Shown here in pieces: positions 24,781 to 33,790 of a stretch of 64,000 bases of DNA; the stretch's first letter is position 1, and each line of letters starts with the position of its first letter. The notes under the pieces were generated by a model. It saw nothing but the letters and a program-made list of their open reading frames with translations, did no database searches and had not been told where the DNA came from. A program made the position numbers and the translations under genes. The stretch covers positions 6,364,698-6,428,697 of the forward strand of contig NC_065564.1 in NCBI RefSeq assembly GCF_022605725.1. The letters are read 5' to 3'. Origin of the DNA: Anthonomus grandis grandis. Its lineage: Eukaryota > Arthropoda > Insecta > Coleoptera > Curculionidae.

Positions 24781-26526
24781 AATCACTGTGATACTATCAC
24801 TGGAATAAATGTTGGAGGGTTCTCGGTTTATTACTTTGCATCTTGTGAACTGAAAGAAGCATTAATTATAGTTTTTCCAGTTTCTTTTTTTAAATAAATG
24901 CACCAATGGTACTATACACAGGCTGCTCCGTTCCAGGTACACACTCATATGTATATTGGGAAATAAATCTCCCAACAGTTTATTTATTTTCTCGTTCTGC
25001 TCGATGTCAGGTTATAATTATATTGAGTCTAAAAATCTAGAATTATCGGGTGCCATCAGTTCTTGGTAGCTCGGGTCCACTGTTCTCGGTAACCACTGAC
25101 GCTGACACCGCAAAGCCCAATAAACTGGGGAAGGGGATTAGTCGAGTAGTGGTAGTTGCCCTGAAACGTTCGTAGAGCTCCCGTTTCGCGTACGGCGAAA
25201 AGTTGAAAATGAGAACTTGCTCATTGTCCTCTGTTTAACCCCTAATGCCCAAAACGGGTCTCTCTCTCTCTAACTCTTTATTTTGCCCTACAAGTATTGT
25301 CAATAATAGTGGTAACCTAGTACAGGTTCATCACACTCTCTAAACTCTTTAAATATTTTACTAATTACATAAAAACGTTCCCGGTCGTCGTTAGTTGGTG
25401 TGAAGCTAACGTATGGTAACTGTTAACCTAGAATTATAGACATAAGTAAACTGTTCTTAGTTTTTTAAGGAATGAAATTAGTGAGTGTAATAAAATCAGT
25501 GAAGAGTTAGTACAAGTGGTTAGAGACAGTTTATAGAGACTGCATAGAGACAGCGGAAAAAATGGTAATTTAAGTCTACCCAATTACTGTTATTCCAAGT
25601 TCCTGTGACTACTAATAGATGTACATATTTAGAAAATAAATTTGTTTCATTTATTAGATTACAATTAATTCTTCAAGGGAATAATTATACAGTGCACTGC
25701 ATCTTCATAGACACAATTATACAATTGTGTCCCCCTTGTGCTTGGGGAAGACGCAAATCTCCCCCGATCAATGTACTAAATATTAAATGTATGCCTTTCT
25801 TATAACATTTCATTCCCTTTTATATTCCTGGCCACTTCTTTAAAGTCACTCATTTTTCTTTGATATTCTTGCAATATTTCCTTAGATCTACCGAATTTTA
25901 TATACATTCCAGTCACTTACTCTTTTTCTTTTCTTCAATACTATGGCTATATTTCCTTACATTTACCCAAATTTCTTTGGTGTCTCTTGGCCTTTTTCCA
26001 TGGATCTATTGCATTTTTTCTATTCCAGGCTATTTCCTTAGATTTATTAAAAATGTTAAGGTTTATGCTTATTTCTTAGGATTATCTTGCATCCTACATG
26101 GATTTTCCTTTGAATTTGCATACAATTCCCTAAAAAACCTTAGTAGTTCAAGGTATAAATTTCCTTAAATTATATTGAATTCAATCTGGATTTTTTTAAA
26201 ATTGGACTCTAAGAAATCCATGAGGTACTGCAGGAATTCAAACGCATATTCCAGTAATGATTTCAGCTGAAAATCTCTTTGTCCAAAACCATTTATTCCA
26301 GTTTATAATGAGAATCTGGTACAATCTAGGTGAAACTGAAGTAAAATGGCACGGAGAAATTAGGTAAGAAAGAGAATAAAGTTTATATTGAAATAAAAAG
26401 AGTTCCAGGGGAAATGCGAGTAAAATTTCAGTGCAAACAGTATATAAACCAGGTAAACGAGGGTTTATTAATTAAAAAAAAAATAGAACAAAAGGAGTAT
26501 TAAAAAGCCGGCAAAAAGCGACTTAC
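24781..26526. other. Distal i-j intron, non-satellite, possible LTR remnant
   Basis: This stretch lacks satellite monomers and is richer in GC at 25040-25260. A 168 bp piece (24810-24977) begins TGTTGGAG and ends CTCCCAACA, as short LTRs of copia type do, with an AATAAA-like signal near its end. Its flanks do not show a 5 bp duplication and no gag-pol was seen, so an LTR identity is only possible. A (TC)n tract sits at about 25259-25272. Confidence 0.4.
24810..24977. mobile_element. Possible short solo LTR or LTR fragment
   Basis: The ends TGTTGG...CCAACA are inverted and the length (168 bp) suits a small LTR. Without a matching target duplication or an adjoining primer-binding site this remains a guess. 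Confidence 0.25.
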
Positions 26527-26807
26527 CTGCCGTCCTTACGGGCCATCCGTCTCAGCTCGTATTCGCCGTTTAACCGTTTGTCGATCTCGGGAATCGCCTT
26601 CTCGATGGCCATTTTTTGCACGATCGCACACGCCAACTCGACATTTTCCTGAGCGACGAGGTTGGCCGCTTGCTCGATCAACTCTTTCTGTTGCACGCTC
26701 GGCGTGATCAAGTTGCTAGTCAGTATTTGTTTCACGTGGGTGGCGATCGCGGCCAGCAGCTGATCGCGGCAGGTGATCATCGCCATGCCGGAGGTCAGGT
26801 TTCGTAC
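26527..26807 (-). CDS. CNOT1: CNOT1 exon i: CNOT9-binding domain, middle
   Basis: 281 nt, phase 0 in (cacag|GTA) and phase 2 out (AG|GTAAGT). It encodes VRNLTSGMAMITCRDQLLAA, then a helical stretch with ELIEQAANLVAQENVELACA and ending in YELRRMARKDG. This is the conserved core of the CNOT9-binding domain. Upstream lies a 6.4 kb intron holding a nearly intact non-LTR retrotransposon on the opposite strand. Confidence 0.96.
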
Positions 26808-26929
26808 CTGTGAATGGAACATCGGGGAAAATGTTGAAATTATTTATTGAAAAGATCCGTGCTCGTTTTTAAATGAACCTTCTGCTAGGTTCGAGAGAGG
26901 AGAAATGAGGCAAAAACCTCAAATACTCC

Positions 26930-28190
26930 GTTGCATTTGAAAGCATCCATAATCCTTCTTCTATTTACTGGATTTGCTTGATTTCTTAAATATAAATTAA
27001 AGGAAAGATAAAATAAAGTTATAAAGCAATAATCAAGGAGATATGAGCTCTAAAAGTAAGCCAGAGGGTGCATTGGTATATGGCCCACATAAACTTGCAT
27101 AAAAGTTGTTATAGTGCACGGATTTACGTGATTTCTTCCATAAAAGTTAAAAAGAGGATCAAATTAACTTTTAAATAAAAAATCAAGACTATATGTGTCC
27201 CACAAGCGAAGTTACAGACCGAGTTACTCCCTGTACTGAAAACTAGACATCGCACCCAAAACCTTTTTAAAAACTTTCTTGTTGCATGGATTTACTTTAT
27301 TTCTCTATAAATAAAAGTATGATCAAATTAACCTTTAAAATAAAAATCAAGGGTCTATGAGTGCTACGAGTAAAGTTACAAAGAGTTTGAGTTACCTCGT
27401 ATGCCGAAAACTAGACATGGCACCCAAAAAACATAAATAAAAACTGCCTTGTGGCCTAGATTTACTTGATTTCTTCAATGAAAGTTAAAGCAAGTAAAAA
27501 TAAAGTCATAAAGCAAAACCAATGAGATATGAGCCCTAAAAGACCCATTATAGACAAAAAAGGAACGCAGGAAGTGTGTCTGTATGAATAGGGCCCACAA
27601 AAACTTGCATACAAGTGGTTTTATTGCATGAATTGATTTTTTTTTCAGAACAAAAAGTTTCAGATCAAATGTCCTAAAAATTTGACACTCTTGCAACAAA
27701 TCCTAATTTTTGCAAAAATTGAAATAAAAACGTTTATACTGCATGGATTGTTTTCATTTTTTTAATAGAATATGAAACAGGTGTTTGAGTATCATGAAAA
27801 GCAAAAACGAAGTAAATTGAAGTATTTGAAACAAAGTTACGAGCCAAATTGCCTCAAATCTTGCAAAAAAACCTGACTTTTCAAAAAATAAGTATAAAAA
27901 TTATTTTACTGCATGGATTTGCTTCATTCCTTTAAAGAATCGTTAAGAAGGATTCCGAGAATCTCTCGAGTCAAAAATTAGGTAAATCGGAATAATAGAA
28001 ACAAAGTTACGAGTCAAGTTACCTAAAAGTGGCCCAAATCTTACAAAAAAAACCTGATTTTCAAAAATGTTCATTAAACGGGAAAAGGAGTTCCAAGTTT
28101 CTTTTAAAGCGGAAATGAAAGAAAAAAGTTATGAGTCATGTTACCCAAGAGTGTCTCAAATCTTGCAAAAAACCTAATGCAAATAGATTC
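26930..28190. repeat. Intronic satellite array, diverged monomers (h-i intron)
   Basis: Six or seven diverged copies of the general monomer (tgcatggatttacttga, tttaaaataaaaatcaag, aaagttac). They start as an intron-specific form (gagatatgagc, gcacccaaaa) and change near 27700 to the form seen at 16-20 kb. Confidence 0.75.
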
Positions 28191-28195
28191 TCTTC

Positions 28196-28441
28196 TACCA
28201 ACCTTCGTCTTACAGTCCTTGAGGACACATTACAAATCCCTAGAGCCAGTAATTCTATCTGAATTTGACGAGAAGTCATGAAAGGGTTATTCTGGCTAAT
28301 TTGCTTTAATTTGCGTACAGCTCTAATGTTCATTTTTTTTTTTGGTCGTTTCTTTTAACATCAAATCTACGAGCAATATCAATTTGACGATCACCCGCGC
28401 GTTGTCTTAAATCAAGAGAGAATCTAATTCCGCGTGGCATG
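28196..28441 (-). pseudogene. Tc1-like transposase fragment (N-terminal helix-turn-helix)
   Basis: On the minus strand an initial MPRGIRFSLDLRQRAGDRQI stretch is followed, after a frame change at an A-rich run near 28340, by KLKQISQNNPFMTSRQIQIE and RTVRRRLVEENL, matching the paired-like DNA-binding domain of Tc1-type transposases. The catalytic domain is absent. The flanks carry related words (tctatctacttttg at about 28532 and tctatctatttttag at about 28701) that may be internal repeats of the old element. Confidence 0.7.
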
Positions 28442-28771
28442 TTGCACCTTGAGTTAAAGAGAAGCAATACTGTACTAATTTTATTTTATAAATATCTAGA
28501 CAAAAAAATAATTCCAAAATTGTTTTTTTCTATCTACTTTTGACCAGCTATATTTATATTATTGCTTTATCTGATAGCAAGCAAAATATTTAACTGAAAT
28601 TTATTGGTATCTTTTTATAGACCGCCTTACAAATAATAATAATTTAAAATCTAGGGGACCTGTAGGTAAATCTTTAAACAATTATATGAAAATAATACTT
28701 TGTCTATCTATTTTTAGCCACTTGCCACTGTTAGTGAAATTTCTGCGACGCTGAATTTCTTGGTGCAGAAA

Positions 28772-29695
28772 ATGATGGAGCTGAGTGGTAAAGTGGATTT
28801 ACTCCTATCGGAGAATGCTAACCTTAAGACTGAGATTGCTATTCTAAAAGAAATTAGGCTAAAAGAAATTGAAGTGGTAAGCCCTAAAGGTACCGGTGCA
28901 TTGTCGACGGTGTCGTCGTCTTATGCACAGGCCCTTAAGAACGACAACAAAGTTCTGGTTGTTAAACAGAAGGGTGAAGAAAAAGACGTTGGAAAAGTCA
29001 AGGAGGACCTTAGAAAAAAAGTGAATCCCACAGATATTGGTGCTGGTTTAACACTAGGAAAACCCACTAAAAATGGGGGAGTAATTCTTAAATGTGGCAA
29101 CGAAAAAGATTTGTCTAATATTCAGGCAGAGATCCAAAGTAAAATGGGAGATAATTATACAGTGGATATTCCAAAAAAATTAGAACATAGGATTAAGGTA
29201 GTGGGTATCAATGAGTCAGAATTTGCCTTAACGGATAATGAAATTTTATTAAAAATTGAGAGCCAAAATAATATACACAACATTCCTGACAAAAAAATTA
29301 AAGTTTTAAGGAAAACCAAAGTTGTAAATAAGAAGTTTACTATGGTACTTGAAGTGGATGCCAAAACATACGGTATTTTCATAGAAAGGGAGAGAATAAA
29401 TATAGGTTGGAATCGATGTGCAATTTTTAATGATTATGGTGTGAAAAGATGTTTTAGATGCTGTCAGTATGGTCACATTGTAAAAGACTGTAAGGAAAAT
29501 AAAGTGTGTGGAAAGTGTAGCGGGAATCACGATTTTAAGGAGTGTAATGTTAATAGTGTCAAATGTGCAAACTGTGTTATGTCTAATAAAAAATATGGTC
29601 TCACTCTAGAAGTTAGTCATACCACCTGGGACTTAAACAAATGTGAATCCTACAAAAGAATTGAGGATATTCAACGGTGTAAGTATATTAAATAG
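28772..29695 (+). CDS. Retrotransposon ORF1 (gag-like), 5'-truncated
   Basis: The first in-frame ATG is at 28772, but the frame is open from 28718, so the true N terminus is probably lost. The start is a coiled-coil-like segment (KVDLLLSENANLKTEIAIL). A basic central region follows. The C-terminal part has zinc knuckles: CFRCCQYGHIVKDC (CX2CX4HX4C) and CGKCSGNHDFKEC (CX2CX3HX4C), with a third Cys-rich stretch after them. It packages element RNA. It ends at UAG 29693-29695, in the same frame as ORF2. Confidence 0.88.
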   Translation: MMELSGKVDLLLSENANLKTEIAILKEIRLKEIEVVSPKGTGALSTVSSSYAQALKNDNKVLVVKQKGEEKDVGKVKEDLRKKVNPTDIGAGLTLGKPTKNGGVILKCGNEKDLSNIQAEIQSKMGDNYTVDIPKKLEHRIKVVGINESEFALTDNEILLKIESQNNIHNIPDKKIKVLRKTKVVNKKFTMVLEVDAKTYGIFIERERINIGWNRCAIFNDYGVKRCFRCCQYGHIVKDCKENKVCGKCSGNHDFKECNVNSVKCANCVMSNKKYGLTLEVSHTTWDLNKCESYKRIEDIQRCKYIK

Positions 29696-29701
29696 CAATT
29701 A
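29693..29701 (+). promoter_or_regulatory. Candidate readthrough stop (UAG-CAA-UUA) joining ORF1 and ORF2
   Basis: The sequence is AAA TAG CAA TTA GAC. UAG followed by CAR-YYA is the established leaky-stop context of tobacco mosaic virus, and here CAA-UUA fits exactly. ORF2 continues in the same frame and has no AUG before its endonuclease active site (first in-frame ATG at 29921), so a fusion by readthrough would explain its expression. It could also be a chance nonsense mutation in this copy. Confidence 0.6.
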
Positions 29702-32548
29702 GACTTTAAAGATGTTCATAACTGTAGCATTGTATATTTTAATTGCCAGGGTTTTCTAAATAACAAAGGGCACATTGTTTTATTAATCAATGATTGGAAA
29801 CCCAAAATAGTATTTCTGAGTGAGACACATGTATCATGTGATATTGAATTATGTGAATTAAATATCAGGGGGTATAAATTAGAGCAATGCACTACCAACA
29901 ACAACAGAACAGGGGGGGTTATGGCATTAATACGTTGTGATATTAGATATAAGATTGTCAATGTTCAATGTCTTGAAAACTATGTTTGGTTATTGTCCCT
30001 CGAAGTATCTTTGTCTGGTTTGAAGTATTTATGTTCGGTTTTATATCATCCGCCTCAGAAAGATGATGCAAATTTTATAGATTTTTTTAATAATCATTTA
30101 GATCAAATTTGTGACTTTAATGGTATAAATGTAATAGTAGGCGATTTTAATTTTGATTTATTGAAAAACTCATTTTATGGCAACAAGATATCTAATGTTA
30201 TATATACAAATGGATTTTATCAAATAGTACAGACCCCTACTAGAATGGTCCCAAAAAGCCAAACATTAATAGACTATATCGTAACAAATAATAAAAATCT
30301 CCAATATAAGGTTCACCATACGCCTAAAATCAGCGATCATTCAATTCTTTCAATAACACTTCCCCAAGAAAAAACTCAAAATGATAAAAAAATTACATTT
30401 CAGAGGTCTTTTAAAAATTATGATCCCAATGAGTTACAACAAGAATTATCACATTCTGTTTGGAATAATAATGTTTCTGATGTAAATATTTTGGCTACTT
30501 CTTTCATTGGAGATATTGAAAATATTATTAATCGTATGTGTCCCAGGGTCAAGATAGTCCAAAATCAAAAATATCTCGACAAAAAATGGATTACTTCTGA
30601 AATAAGAGAAATGATGCGTGAAAGGGATCTATTATACAAAAGAGCTGTTATGAGTGGAAGTGAAAATAACTGGCAAGAATACAAGAGGAAAAGAAATATC
30701 ATTGTAAGTAAAATAAGAACAGAAAAAGAAAAATTTTACGCAGAAACAATAGACTTAAATAAAAGTAACCCAAAAGAACTGTGGAAAAACCTTAAAACTC
30801 TTTTACCTGGGAAAAAGCAAGAATTGCCAGACGTAATCAGGTTTGAAACAGAAGTAATCAACCAAGAGGCAGACATAGCTAATAGATTTAATAAGTATTT
30901 TGTGTATAGCATTGACGGTATAATTGGGGATATACCACTTCCACAAAATGCTGTACCCTTTTATATTGGACCCACAGTGCATAGTGGAATATTTAGTAAT
31001 TTTGAAAAATTAACAATGGTTAGAATGAAGAAAATTATAAAAAACCTAAAAAATGTGGGTGGGGGTGAGTGTGGCATCTCTAAGCAAGTCCTTTGTGACG
31101 TAGTATATGCAGTTGGTAATCGTCTTTTAGATGTTATTAACACATCACTTAGCAATGGTGTTTTTCCAGAATCTTGGAAACTAACAACTATCATTCCTGT
31201 TCCAAAGGTAAATAACACGAAATTATATAATGAGTTTCGTCCAATAAATACGGTGCCAATATATGAGAAGGTTTTAGAAGTTGTTGTTAAAGAACAGTTG
31301 CTAAACTTCTGTGATTCAAATAAAATAATTATTCCTAACCAATCAGGTTTTAGAGAGAACCATTCTTGCGAGTCTGTTATTGTTGGTATGTGTGATGATT
31401 TTCTTAGGGCCGTCGACTGTGATAACTATGTCTTAGCCGTTTTTCTTGATTTTAAGAGGGCTTTTGAAACAGTAGATAGGAGTATTTTAATAAACAAATT
31501 AGAGCATATAGGAATCAAGAATACTGTTTTAGAGTGGTTTAAGTCATACTTGAATAAAAGATCTCAACGTGTGTCTTATAAAAATTGTTTGTCGGAGTCT
31601 GTAAATGTTAAATATGGTGTACCACAAGGAACGGTTTTGGGTCCGCTGTTATTTTTAATCTATATTAATGATATGGTTAGAGTAACACTTAAGTGTAAAA
31701 TTATTCTTTTTGCTGACGACACAATGCTTTATATTATAGGTAAAAACTTACAACAAATGCAGAAAGATTTGAATGATGATTTGGAGCGTATTTTTGATTG
31801 GCTGTGTGTAAATAAGCTATGTCTAAATACTGATAAATCCAAATTTTGCATATTTAGAAAGAAATCAAAGCTTAGTGAAGCGGAAATCCAAAGTATGCAC
31901 ATAGCTGTAAATGGGGAAAATATTACTTATGATGGGGAAATTAAATATTTAGGCATAATGTTGGACTGCAATCTAAACTTTCAAGCTCATGCTGACTATG
32001 TAATGCGAAAATTTTCAAAAAAAGTGGGTTTTATAACTCAAATAGGTAAAAACTTAAGCATGCATACAAAACTACAACTCTATAATATTATTGCTTTCCA
32101 ACACTTACAATTCTGTTCGACTTTGTTATTTAATCTACCTCAGTATAAAATAAACCAAATGGAGAAAATACAAAATAGAGCTATGAGACAAATTTTAAAA
32201 TGTAGTTGGTGTACGCCAATTAAATGTATGTTGAATGTTTTGAATATGTTGTCTGTGAAGCAAAGGGTTTTATTTAATGTGTATCTGTTTGTTTTTAAAC
32301 TTAAACATAATTTGTTACCTAACTATTTGTGTAATGGATTGAAGGTATTTAGTGATATTCATAGTTATCATACGAGAAATCGTACAGACTTTATTTTATT
32401 GGAACGGTGCAATTCGACCCAAATGCAAAACTCGGTTTTATATAAGGGATTATCTGAATTTAACAAATTACCTGTGATAATAAAAAACTGTGATAATCTA
32501 AACCGGTTCAAAAGGCTCCTAAGAAAATTTCTTTTAGATAACTGTTAG
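29696..32548 (+). CDS. Retrotransposon ORF2: endonuclease and reverse transcriptase
   Basis: About 950 codons. The APE-type endonuclease comes first: FNCQG, LSETH, VGDFNFD, LIDYIV and ISDHSIL supply the catalytic Asn, Glu, Asp and His residues. The reverse transcriptase follows with FRPIN, FLDFKRAFETVD, GVPQGTVLGPLLFLIYIND and the FADD catalytic box at about 31710, then LNTDKSKFCIF and YLGIMLD. The C-terminal region (QLQFC, NRAMRQIL, NLNRFKRLLRKFLL) matches Jockey/BS-type elements. No frameshift or stop is visible. The frame is open back to the UAG at 29693, and the first ATG lies inside the endonuclease. Confidence 0.9.
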   Translation, partial: QLDFKDVHNCSIVYFNCQGFLNNKGHIVLLINDWKPKIVFLSETHVSCDIELCELNIRGYKLEQCTTNNNRTGGVMALIRCDIRYKIVNVQCLENYVWLLSLEVSLSGLKYLCSVLYHPPQKDDANFIDFFNNHLDQICDFNGINVIVGDFNFDLLKNSFYGNKISNVIYTNGFYQIVQTPTRMVPKSQTLIDYIVTNNKNLQYKVHHTPKISDHSILSITLPQEKTQNDKKITFQRSFKNYDPNELQQELSHSVWNNNVSDVNILATSFIGDIENIINRMCPRVKIVQNQKYLDKKWITSEIREMMRERDLLYKRAVMSGSENNWQEYKRKRNIIVSKIRTEKEKFYAETIDLNKSNPKELWKNLKTLLPGKKQELPDVIRFETEVINQEADIANRFNKYFVYSIDGIIGDIPLPQNAVPFYIGPTVHSGIFSNFEKLTMVRMKKIIKNLKNVGGGECGISKQVLCDVVYAVGNRLLDVINTSLSNGVFPESWKLTTIIPVPKVNNTKLYNEFRPINTVPIYEKVLEVVVKEQLLNFCDSNKIIIPNQSGFRENHSCESVIVGMCDDFLRAVDCDNYVLAVFLDFKRAFETVDRSILINKLEHIGIKNTVLEWFKSYLNKRSQRVSYKNCLSESVNVKYGVPQGTVLGPLLFLIYINDMVRVTLKCKIILFADDTMLYIIGKNLQQMQKDLNDDLERIFDWLCVNKLCLNTDKSKFCIFRKKSKLSEAEIQSMHIAVNGENITYDGEIKYLGIMLDCNLNFQAHADYVMRKFSKKVGFITQIGKNLSMHTKLQLYNIIAFQHLQFCSTLLFNLPQYKINQMEKIQNRAMRQILKCSWCTPIKCMLNVLNMLSVKQRVLFNVYLFVFKLKHNLLPNYLCNGLKVFSDIHSYHTRNRTDFILLERCNSTQMQNSVLYKGLSEFNKLPVIIKNCDNLNRFKRLLRKFLLDNC

Positions 32549-33016
32549 TACAGATAGTTATGATTGTTTATTTTAATTTTACAGATTTTAGCCCGTTTTT
32601 ATTTATACATCTTAGCACTGTAGGTTTATTCTCGTTTCTTTTGTTTCTCGTCCTTAATATAAATATTTTACATGTTTATTTTTAGTTTTACACATTTTAG
32701 CCCGTTTTTAATTATTTTATTTATTATTTGTTAATAAGTTAAGTTTTATCTTTGTTTAATTTTATTGTTGCCCCCTGATATTTGTATTTGTATTAATAAT
32801 GTTTTTGTTAAATTAGGTACTGTAGGTTTATTCTTGTTTCTTTTTGTTTGTGTCCTGTACACACATTACACTTTTTATTTTTATTTAATTTTCACATATT
32901 TACAAATGTTGTTTTTTTTTCTATTTCTACTATTGTAATAAGACTAATAAGGCAAACTTGTACTTATATGTAGCTTTTTTATGCTAAATAAATGCTTTAT
33001 TATTATTATTATTATT
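32549..33016 (+). other. Retrotransposon 3' UTR and tail
   Basis: T-rich. Two words are repeated: tttagcccgttttta (about 32585 and 32697) and ctgtaggtttattct (about 32619 and 32820). It ends with AATAAA and (TTA)n, the short tandem tail used by several non-LTR clades instead of poly(A). Confidence 0.75.
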
Positions 33017-33179
33017 ACTACTGTAAGTGTCTGTGTAAAATTTCAATTATTTTTATTATGATATGTACGTAGCATGTTTGCTTTATTATTTAACTTCTCT
33101 AATGGATGGACGTTCCAAAGACTTTGTCAATAACTTAGAAGACAAAAAAGAGCACATTGGGCTCCTTATCTCGACTCAC

Positions 33180-33497
33180 CATATAATGCGAAGCCAACCG
33201 CATGCGTTCGTCGTCCGGCTCCAAAGCGAAATCTTTGCGGATGATCTGATCGCACGTTTGAACGGCGATTTTAATCGAGCGGTCCAGGATGGGCGCGAGC
33301 CACTCTTGGATCGCGCGCTCGATCGCCGTCTTGACGGTCGCCTTCAGTTGGGGCTGCGTCTGGAAGAGGACCGCGCCCTGCGGCACCACCGTGTGCACCT
33401 GGAGCGACTGCAGCCCGTTGATCTCGTGGTAGCTGAAACGGGGCGCGGGGGTGACCGTTTGCGACGCGTTCGCCGACGGGTCCACGTTCTGCATTAC
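33180..33497 (-). CDS. CNOT1: CNOT1 exon h: CNOT9-binding domain, N part
   Basis: 318 nt, phase 0 at both ends, with acceptor ccag|GTA and donor ATG|GTGAGT. After a short linker the motifs RFSYHEINGL, FQTQPQLKATVKTAIERA, DRSIKIAVQTCDQIIRKDF and ERMRLASHYM match the start of the helical domain (DUF3819) that holds CNOT9. The plus-strand reading of this region is open by chance and is not a gene. Confidence 0.96.
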
Positions 33498-33790
33498 CTG
33501 GATATATCAGTCGAGTTTAGACATTTAAGATGAATAAGGGAGAAGTTGAAGTAATAAACATGGATGATTTACAAGTTTAAGTTATAGTAAGATATTTTAA
33601 TGATCCATTTTCGTTTTAAATCGTTCTGGGGAGTGTTTTTTACGAATCAAGGAAATCAGTGCAATGGAAGCTTTTTTATTCAATTTTCGGTGAATAATGT
33701 CTATTGTTTATTTGGGGTTAGCACTCTTGGGTAAATCGCTTACATTTTTGTTCTATTATACTTAGAGAGTTGGTTTAAAGACTTCCAGTA
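33498..33790. other. Start of g-h intron
   Basis: Short AT-rich non-repetitive stretch next to exon h. The 324 bp array begins soon after. Confidence 0.55.

Larger units (their letters stand above)
28700..33016 (+). mobile_element. Non-LTR retrotransposon (Jockey-like), 5'-truncated, otherwise near intact
   Basis: It has ORF1 with zinc knuckles, ORF2 with an APE-type endonuclease and reverse transcriptase, a 3' UTR with internal duplications (tttagcccgttttta twice, ctgtaggtttattct twice), an AATAAA at 32987 and a terminal (TTA)n tract at 32997-33016. The 5' end lies inside ORF1, which stays open upstream to a stop at 28715, so the element is truncated as is usual for this class. It sits antisense in CNOT1 intron h-i. 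Apart from one UAG between the ORFs the reading frame is intact for about 1,276 codons, which suggests a recent insertion. Confidence 0.92.

Noticed and set aside
25605..26168. Hydrophobic plus-strand frames of 66 and 102 codons
   Set aside because: Low-complexity T-rich sequence read as Phe/Leu/Ser. No start context, domain or conservation visible.
33063..33533. 156-codon plus-strand open frame
   Set aside because: Antisense shadow of CNOT1 exon h. Composition (many Arg, Leu) is that of a reverse-strand reading.
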